Assembly (NCBI RefSeq): GCF_003977685.1
Contig: NZ_RYZH01000016.1
Location: 1-64,000, forward strand
DNA length: 64,000 bases
Reading direction: 5' to 3'
From: Tautonia sociabilis
Lineage (GTDB): Bacteria > Planctomycetota > Planctomycetia > Isosphaerales > Isosphaeraceae
Below, piece after piece: positions 57,774 to 64,000 of this stretch (positions within the stretch are counted from its first letter, which is position 1; each line of letters begins with the position of its first letter). The position numbers and the translations under genes are program-made. A model generated the notes under the pieces. It ran no database searches, was not told the origin of the DNA, and was given only the letters and a program-made list of their open reading frames with translations.

Positions 57774-58634
57774 ATGACGACCGATTCCCCGAGCGATTTC
57801 CTGGGGCGGATCCGGGTCCGCGCCTGGCGGCTGCATCTCGACACCCCCGGGGTCCTCGCCACGGTGCCGATGCTCCGCGGGGTCTGGGGCGCCGCTCTCC
57901 GAGCCACCGATGAGGGGGCCTACCGTGCCCTCTTCGACGTGGGTGACGGCGAGGTTGCCGCCTATCTGATGCGGCCCGCTCCCGCCGAGGCCACGCCCGC
58001 CCCCGCCGTTGAGTTTCTCCGGTTCGGGCCGCCCGAGCCGCTTCTCGACGCGGCGACCTGGGCCGCCTGGCGACGCGCCGAGGGGATGGGGCTGGGCCCC
58101 GACCGCCTCCCCTTCCGCATCGTCGAAGCCCGCCCGCTGGCCTGGGACGGCTCCCCCCTGGCCCCCGGCCTCCGCCAGCCCGGCTTCACCCTCGACGGCC
58201 TCCCCATGCCCGGCAAGGCCGACGGTCGCGCCGACTCGCCCTGTCGCCTCGCCTTCCCCGCCCCCCTCCGGCTCATCCGCGACGGCCGGCTGATTGAGGC
58301 CCCCACTCCCGCCGACCTGACGCTGGCCGCCCTGCGGCGCGTCCGCTCCCTTGCCGGGTCGGATGCCGATCCCCTGTGGTCCTCCCGCCGCGACTGGCTC
58401 GACGCGGCCCGATCCGTCCCTCACTCCCCCTGGGTCGGCCGACGGCTCGACCTGGTCCGCTACTCCGGCTCCCAGCGCCGAGAGGTCGAGCTCCGCGGCG
58501 TCTCCGGCCACCTCGACCTCCCCGCCGGCCCCGGCCCCCTCGGCCCGCTGCTGGCCGCCTCCACTTGGCTGCACCTGGGCAAGGGGACCGTCATGGGACT
58601 CGGCCAGCTCATCATCCTTCCTCTCGACGAGTGA
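57774..58634 (+). CDS. Cas6-like RAMP endoribonuclease (orphan)
   Basis: A 286-residue RAMP protein. The N-terminal ferredoxin-like half starts RIRVRAWRLHLDTPG, with LRGVWGAALRATDEGAYRALFDV in the place where Cas6 proteins usually read LRGAFGHAL plus a Cys-containing segment; those cysteines are missing. The C-terminal half is the typical Cas6 C-domain: LDLVRYSGSQRREVELRGVSGHLDL, LLAASTWLHLGKGTVMGLGQLIIL, whose GKGTxMGLGQ glycine loop is diagnostic. Cas6 enzymes cut CRISPR precursor RNA at repeat stem-loops. No array, no other cas gene and no effector lies in this window, so it is either the remains of a type III/I locus or a repurposed RNase. Start ATG has GAAAG upstream. Confidence 0.8.
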   Translation: MTTDSPSDFLGRIRVRAWRLHLDTPGVLATVPMLRGVWGAALRATDEGAYRALFDVGDGEVAAYLMRPAPAEATPAPAVEFLRFGPPEPLLDAATWAAWRRAEGMGLGPDRLPFRIVEARPLAWDGSPLAPGLRQPGFTLDGLPMPGKADGRADSPCRLAFPAPLRLIRDGRLIEAPTPADLTLAALRRVRSLAGSDADPLWSSRRDWLDAARSVPHSPWVGRRLDLVRYSGSQRREVELRGVSGHLDLPAGPGPLGPLLAASTWLHLGKGTVMGLGQLIILPLDE

Positions 58635-58695
58635 CCCCACCGGGATCGCCCCGCGACGCTCCGAGGCAGGCGGCTTGATGTTCCATCCCGGTGGT

Positions 58696-58714
58696 GTGCG
58701 CGCTTTTCGCGCAC
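58696..58714 (+). terminator. Hairpin downstream of the Cas6-like gene
   Basis: A perfect 7-bp stem (GTGCGCG / CGCGCAC) with a CTTTT loop, 62 nt past the Cas6-like stop. Probably a terminator. It resembles a CRISPR repeat stem but occurs only once here. Confidence 0.45.
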
Positions 58715-58720
58715 CCTGGA

Positions 58721-58930
58721 TCACTTCCGAGCGGCGTGGACCATCGCCAGGATGCCGACCCGAACCGGCTCAGGGAGCCCCGGCCAGGCGGCGACGACCT
58801 CGGCCAGATCCGGCCCGGCCCCCTCGCCAGCGGTAGCACTAGCGGTAGCAGTCAGGAGACGGACGGGGGCGGATCGTGGCGGTTTCCGGCGGGATTGGCG
58901 GCCGGGCGATTCGGCGTTAGGTTGACGCAA
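58721..58930 (-). CDS. Small protein, island-type remnant next to tRNA-Arg
   Basis: A 69-residue frame whose C-terminal half, PDLAEVVAAWPGLPEPVRVG plus ILAMVHAA, resembles (from memory) small proteins found beside tyrosine recombinases in planctomycete mobile elements. The N-terminal half is basic and of low complexity (SRRKPPRSAPVR). It lies on the 3' side of the tRNA gene, exactly where integrative elements insert. It may be a residue of an integrase module rather than a working gene. No integrase is present. Confidence 0.4.
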   Translation of the reverse strand: MRQPNAESPGRQSRRKPPRSAPVRLLTATASATAGEGAGPDLAEVVAAWPGLPEPVRVGILAMVHAARK

Positions 58931-58980
58931 GTGCTTGCGAGAGTCGGGCTTTGGCGGGGCGTGGCGGAGACTGGCGGAAG

Positions 58981-59054
58981 TACACCCGGCAGGACTCGAA
59001 CCTGCAACCCTCAGTTCCGAAGACTGATGCTCTATCCAATTGAGCTACGGGTGC
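58981..59054 (-). tRNA. tRNA-Arg (anticodon TCG)
   Basis: A 74-nt cloverleaf on the minus strand. Acceptor stem GCACCCG pairs with CGGGTGT (one G-U), D arm GCTC-GAGC, anticodon stem TCAGT/ACTGA around loop CTTCGGA giving anticodon TCG (reads CGA), and T arm GCAGG-TTCGAGT-CCTGC. The discriminator base is A and CCA is not encoded. Its 3' end points to the IS/Cas6-like island. Confidence 0.95.
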
Positions 59055-59372
59055 GTGGCGGTCATCCGGTCGGCGGGACGTCTCGGGGGGGTGGATGGGG
59101 AGAGCGAGGAGAGGGATCGCGAGGAGCGATCCGGCAACCAGAGACGTCGTCCCGGACGCCTTAGGAGAGTGTATCCGACAGAAGCCGCGATGAACAGGGG
59201 TGACAAGGGGACGAGCCGGGAACCCGAAGGGGCATCGGGGGGAGGGAGGCCGATGACGGAATCGGCCGGGGGAGGGAATGGATCGCATCGCGGGGGAGGT
59301 TTTGCTAGGCTTGGAGCAATGTGGGATATTCCCGAGAGCGACCCGGTGCCCATCGATTCGAGGGGATCGTCG
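59055..59372. other. Gap between tRNA-Arg and the DUF1549/DUF1553 gene
   Basis: A 318-bp spacer with no supported gene. It must hold the divergent tRNA promoter and the promoter of the next gene. The open frame before 59373 shows no family similarity. Confidence 0.4.
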
Positions 59373-61910
59373 ATGAGGAAGGCCCTTCGCTTCGTTGTGA
59401 TGGCGGCGGTTTTCTGCGGGGGCATGGTCCCCGGGGTGGTGCTCAAGGCGGCCGTCGGCTCGGAGGAGACAAGCAGGGAGCGGGCGGGGGCCGATCGGCA
59501 GGCGATGGCCCTGTTCGAGGCCCGGGTGCGGCCGATCCTGGTTGATCGCTGTGTGAGGTGTCACGGCGAGGAGCGGCAGAAGGGCGGTCTGAGGCTCGAC
59601 TCGGCGGCCGCGGTGCGAGCCGGGGGGAGGTCGGGGCCGGCGGTCGTGCCGGGGAGCCTGGAGCAGAGCCTCCTGGTCGAGGCGGTGCGCTACGAGGGGC
59701 TGGAGATGCCCCCCGACGGCCCGATGCCCGAGGAGGAGGTCGAGGCGCTGGTGCGCTGGGTCGAGCTGGGGGCTCCGTGGCCGGGGGCCGAGCAGGAGGC
59801 TCTCGCCCGGGAGGAGCCCGGCTCGTTCACCGAGGAGGATCGCTCCTACTGGGCCTTCCAGCCGGTCCGACGTCCCGAACCGCCCCCGGTGAACGACGAG
59901 GGCTGGGCACGCAACCCGATCGACCGCTTCGTCTTCGATCGCCTCGACCGCGCCGGGATGCGTCCGGCCCCCGAGGCCGACAAGCATACCCTCATCCGAA
60001 GGGCCTGCTTCGACCTGCTCGGCCTGCCGCCGACCCCGGAGGAGGTTGACGCCTTCCTCGCCGACGAGGCGCCCGATGCCTTCGATCGGCTCGTCGACCG
60101 CCTGCTCGACTCCCCTCGGTACGGCGAGCGCTGGGGCCGTCACTGGCTGGACCTGGTGCGCTTCGCCGAGTCCAACGGCTACCGGGCCGACGAGTTCCGC
60201 CCCTTCGCCTGGCGCTATCGCGACTACGTCGTCGACGCCTTCAATCACGACACGCCCTACGACCAATTCATCCGAGAGCAGATCGCCGGTGATGAGCTCG
60301 ATCCCGACAGCCCGGTCGGTCGGGTGGCCACGGGGTATCTTCGGCTCTGGGTCTACGAGTCGAATCAGCGCGACGTGGAAGGGCAGTGGGACGGCATCCT
60401 CGACGACGTGACCGACGTCACCGCCGACGCCTTCCTCGGCCTGGGCCTGGGCTGCGCGAAGTGCCACGACCACAAGTACGACCCGATCCTCCAGCGCGAC
60501 TACTACCGGCTGCGCTCCTATTTCGCGGCGCTGGTTCCCCGGGACGACCTGCCCGTCTTCCCCGCCGTTCCCGGCACCGGGGAGGCCGAGCGTCGGGCCG
60601 CCTGGGAGGCGCTCACGGCCGCCACCCGGGCCGAGATCGCCGCGCTGGAGGCCCGCTACCGAGAGCGGGCCGAGTACGACGCGATCACCAAGTTCCAGCC
60701 CGAGATGCAGGCGCTGCTCCAGGTGGACGACCCGGCAGCGCTCTCCCCCCGGGAGCGGCAACTGGCCACGCTGGCCTTCCGCCAGGTGGAGATGGAGTAC
60801 GACAAGATCCCCACCAAGCTCACGGGCGAGAAGCAGCGCTGGGAGGCCCTGGTCGCCGAGCTGAAGCGGTTCGACCCGATCCGGCCGGCTCGAGCGGACG
60901 TGGAGACGATTTCCGACGTGTCCGCCGTCGCGCCGCCGAACCCGATTCCGGGCGATCGGTCGGGGGAGGATATCGCGCCGGGGATCCTGTCGATCCTCGA
61001 CCCGGAGCCGGCCGAGATCCCCGCGCTGCCGGGCTGGCCGTCCTCCACCGGCCGGCGGTCGGCGCTGGCCTCCTGGCTGACCGATCCGGGGAATCCGCTG
61101 GTCCCCCGGGTGATGGTCAACCGCCTCTGGCAGGGCCACTTCGGTCGAGGGATCGTGGAGACGGCCAGCGACTTCGGCCGGCTCGGGGAGCCGCCCACGC
61201 ACCCCGAGCTGCTCGACTGGCTGGCCGCTAGGTTCGTCTCCGAGGGCTGGAGCCTCAAGGCGATGCACCGCCTGATGATGACCTCCAGCACCTACCGCCA
61301 GGCCTCGATCCGAGCCGACGCCACCGCCTGCCTCCGGATCGATCCCGGGAACACGCTGCTGTGGCGGATGCCCGTCCGTCGCCTGGAGGCCGAGCCGATC
61401 CGGGACGCCATGCTCGCCGTCAGCGGAGAGCTGGACCTCGACATGGAAGGCCCCAGCGTCCAGCCGGAGGAGCCCCGTCGGGCGATTTACACCCGGTTCC
61501 TCCGCAACACCAAGGACCCGCTGCTGGCCGCCTTCGACGTGGCCGACGGCTACCTGAGCACCGCGCGGCGGAACGTCACCACGGCCCCCACCCAGTCCCT
61601 GCTGATGATCAACGGAGACTGGACCCTCGCCCGGGCTGGGGCCTTCGCCGACCGGATCCTCCGCTCCCCGGTTCCGGACGACGAGGCCCGCGTCGTTCTC
61701 GCCTACCGGCTCGCCTTCTCCCGGGCCCCGAGCCGCGCCGAGCTGGCCGACGCCCTCGCCTTCCTCACCGGCGACCTTCCCCCCGCCGCCTCCTCCTCCT
61801 TGTCCTCCTGCGAGCAACCGCCGCCCGAGGCGCCGCCGATCGACCGCTCCTGCTGGGTCGACTTCTGCCATGTGCTCTTGAACGCAAACGAATTTCTCTA
61901 TGTTGATTGA
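59373..61910 (+). CDS. DUF1549/DUF1553 protein with planctomycete cytochrome-like domain
   Basis: An 845-residue exported protein. A signal peptide (LRFVVMAAVFCGGMVPGVV) is followed by the planctomycete cytochrome C domain (VRPILVDRCVRCHGEERQKGGLRLDS, haem-binding CVRCH at about 60-64). DUF1549 covers NPIDRFVFDRLDRAGMRPAPEADKHTLIRRACFDLLGLPPTPEEV, and HWLDLVRFAESNGYR. A second CxxCH site is CAKCHDHKYDP. DUF1553 covers PRVMVNRLWQGHFGRGIVETASDFGRLGEPPTHPELLDWLA and ends with DFCHVLLNANEFLYVD. The ATG is preceded by GAGGGGA. Followed by its usual DUF1501 partner. Thought to work together on an extracytoplasmic substrate; chemistry unknown. Confidence 0.94.
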   Translation: MRKALRFVVMAAVFCGGMVPGVVLKAAVGSEETSRERAGADRQAMALFEARVRPILVDRCVRCHGEERQKGGLRLDSAAAVRAGGRSGPAVVPGSLEQSLLVEAVRYEGLEMPPDGPMPEEEVEALVRWVELGAPWPGAEQEALAREEPGSFTEEDRSYWAFQPVRRPEPPPVNDEGWARNPIDRFVFDRLDRAGMRPAPEADKHTLIRRACFDLLGLPPTPEEVDAFLADEAPDAFDRLVDRLLDSPRYGERWGRHWLDLVRFAESNGYRADEFRPFAWRYRDYVVDAFNHDTPYDQFIREQIAGDELDPDSPVGRVATGYLRLWVYESNQRDVEGQWDGILDDVTDVTADAFLGLGLGCAKCHDHKYDPILQRDYYRLRSYFAALVPRDDLPVFPAVPGTGEAERRAAWEALTAATRAEIAALEARYRERAEYDAITKFQPEMQALLQVDDPAALSPRERQLATLAFRQVEMEYDKIPTKLTGEKQRWEALVAELKRFDPIRPARADVETISDVSAVAPPNPIPGDRSGEDIAPGILSILDPEPAEIPALPGWPSSTGRRSALASWLTDPGNPLVPRVMVNRLWQGHFGRGIVETASDFGRLGEPPTHPELLDWLAARFVSEGWSLKAMHRLMMTSSTYRQASIRADATACLRIDPGNTLLWRMPVRRLEAEPIRDAMLAVSGELDLDMEGPSVQPEEPRRAIYTRFLRNTKDPLLAAFDVADGYLSTARRNVTTAPTQSLLMINGDWTLARAGAFADRILRSPVPDDEARVVLAYRLAFSRAPSRAELADALAFLTGDLPPAASSSLSSCEQPPPEAPPIDRSCWVDFCHVLLNANEFLYVD

Positions 61911-61946
61911 CCAGGAACCCTGATTCGAGCCCCTGGCTTCGAGATC

Positions 61947-61999
61947 CCGGAATCCGGAGACGAGCCGCGTTCCTGGCTCCGCCGCCCTCCGGATTCCGG
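61947..61999. repeat. Inverted repeat between the DUF1549/DUF1553 and DUF1501 genes
   Basis: An 11-bp arm (CCGGAATCCGG, 61947-61957) pairs with CCGGATTCCGG (61989-61999), separated by 31 nt. It may attenuate transcription within the operon or bind a regulator. Confidence 0.4.
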
Positions 62000-62067
62000 C
62001 GGTTGTCTTCCGTGCCGTCATCCGTCGTTGGTCATCCCACTCCCCTGCCCGCTCCGGAGGCCGGCTG

Positions 62068-63528
<1,461 letters not shown>

Positions 63529-63608
63529 CCGACGACCGACCGACACTCGGCCGGCCGCCGCGTTCTCTCCCCTCGATGCGGAACGGCGGCGGGCCCTCGA
63601 AATCGAAC

Positions 63609-63649
63609 CGGGCCCCGCCGGCCGAGTCGAACTCGACCGGCGGGGCCCG
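63609..63649. terminator. Strong bidirectional terminator-like hairpin
   Basis: A perfect 13-bp stem (609-621 with 637-649 of this kilobase), with further pairing inside the 15-nt loop. It lies between two convergent genes (stops at 63528 and 63684). No T-run, but position and strength support termination in both directions. Confidence 0.6.
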
Positions 63650-63683
63650 CGATGCGAACCCGCGGATCGGATCGAGCGGTGGA

Positions 63684-64000
63684 TCAGAAGGGAGCGGCCC
63701 GCCCGGCCTCCTGGCGGTTCCGCTCGAACTCCTCGGTGCCCGGAGGGGGAGCGGACATGCCGCCGGGGTTCAGCAGGTTCCGCAGCGCCCGATCGTTGGT
63801 CGCTTCGGGCTCGCCGGGGATCAGCATCCCGAACGAGTAGCCGAGCGACGAGAGCAGCCGCTCGACCGGCAGCGGTCGGATGCCCAGGCTGCGGGCCCGG
63901 TCGAGCACCTCGGTCTTCGTCTCGGCGAAGGCCTGCTCGGCCAGGCTCATCTCTCGGACCGACCGGGCGTTGGACGGCGTCCGGATCGGCTGGCGCTCGT
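63684..64000 (-). CDS. Unknown protein, 5' part outside the window
   Basis: The C-terminal 105 residues of a minus-strand gene that continues past 64000. Visible are EMSLAEQAFAETKTEVLDRARSLG, PVERLLSSLGYSFGMLIPGEPE and an end PPPGTEEFERNRQEAGRAAPF. It has no recognised domain. It is convergent with the DUF1501 gene. Confidence 0.55.
   Translation of the reverse strand, partial: ERQPIRTPSNARSVREMSLAEQAFAETKTEVLDRARSLGIRPLPVERLLSSLGYSFGMLIPGEPEATNDRALRNLLNPGGMSAPPPGTEEFERNRQEAGRAAPF

Larger units (their letters stand above)
58635..58980. other. Gap between the Cas6-like gene and the tRNA
   Basis: This 346-bp stretch contains a hairpin at 58696-58714 and a small minus-strand frame at 58721-58930, each annotated separately. 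Otherwise nothing is recognised. Confidence 0.4.

Noticed and set aside
57071..58980. CRISPR array around the Cas6-like gene
   Set aside because: No repeats of 25-37 nt at regular spacing were seen; only one single-copy hairpin.

Overview
The window is high-GC bacterial DNA that reads as Planctomycetota, most likely the Isosphaeraceae. This rests on the gene families present: DUF1501 and DUF1549/DUF1553 (PSCyt) proteins, DUF1080, secreted LEPR-XLL proteins, an ECF sigma factor paired with a Ser/Thr kinase, and a kinase-STAND-FGE giant. All family calls are from reading the sequence, with no database search. Because of the base composition, almost every gene has long antisense open frames; those were left out.

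Layout. (1) 0.4-4.2 kb: manganese catalase and a CDP-paratose-2-epimerase-like SDR (minus), then a divergent GT4 glycosyltransferase. (2) 4.3-14.6 kb, all minus: a 1598-residue kinase/STAND ATPase/FGE-like protein, a small unknown, a two-domain glycosyltransferase, a membrane sulfatase-like hydrolase without the catalytic Cys, and an overlapping YjbQ/release-factor-like pair. (3) 15.0-18.0 kb: DUF1080 protein, an esterase whose 3' end is replaced by what looks like a transposase remnant, and a DUF1501 protein. (4) 18.1-23.3 kb: two GT4 glycosyltransferases interleaved with two methyltransferases (surface glycan or protein glycosylation). (5) 23.6-35.7 kb: three large secreted proteins carrying the N-terminal LEPR-XLL signature (RTX-like, SdrD-B-like and an RTX/Ig/FG-GAP giant) around an ECF sigma factor-kinase pair. 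(6) 36.6-43.8 kb: a Tat-exported Gfo/Idh/MocA oxidoreductase opposite a compact operon of TRAP transporter (P, Q, M), a galacturonokinase-like GHMP kinase and a second Gfo/Idh/MocA protein; it reads as uptake and phosphorylation of a uronic acid. (7) 43.9-47.8 kb: a di-haem cytochrome/LamG/beta-propeller gene with two in-frame stop codons and an otherwise intact frame. (8) 47.9-54.8 kb: tripartite RND efflux (TolC, adaptor, pump) with a PadR regulator. (9) 54.9-59.05 kb: an island-like stretch with a decayed IS5-family element, a decayed IS1-like element with recognisable inverted repeats, an orphan Cas6-like RAMP endoribonuclease, a small ORF and a tRNA-Arg gene at the edge. (10) 59.4-64 kb: DUF1549/DUF1553 and DUF1501 partners and one truncated unknown gene.

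The best candidates for new biology are the uronate TRAP/galacturonokinase operon, the stand-alone Cas6-like protein in a degraded tRNA-linked island, the kinase-STAND-FGE protein, and the LEPR-XLL adhesin island with its own sigma factor and kinase.
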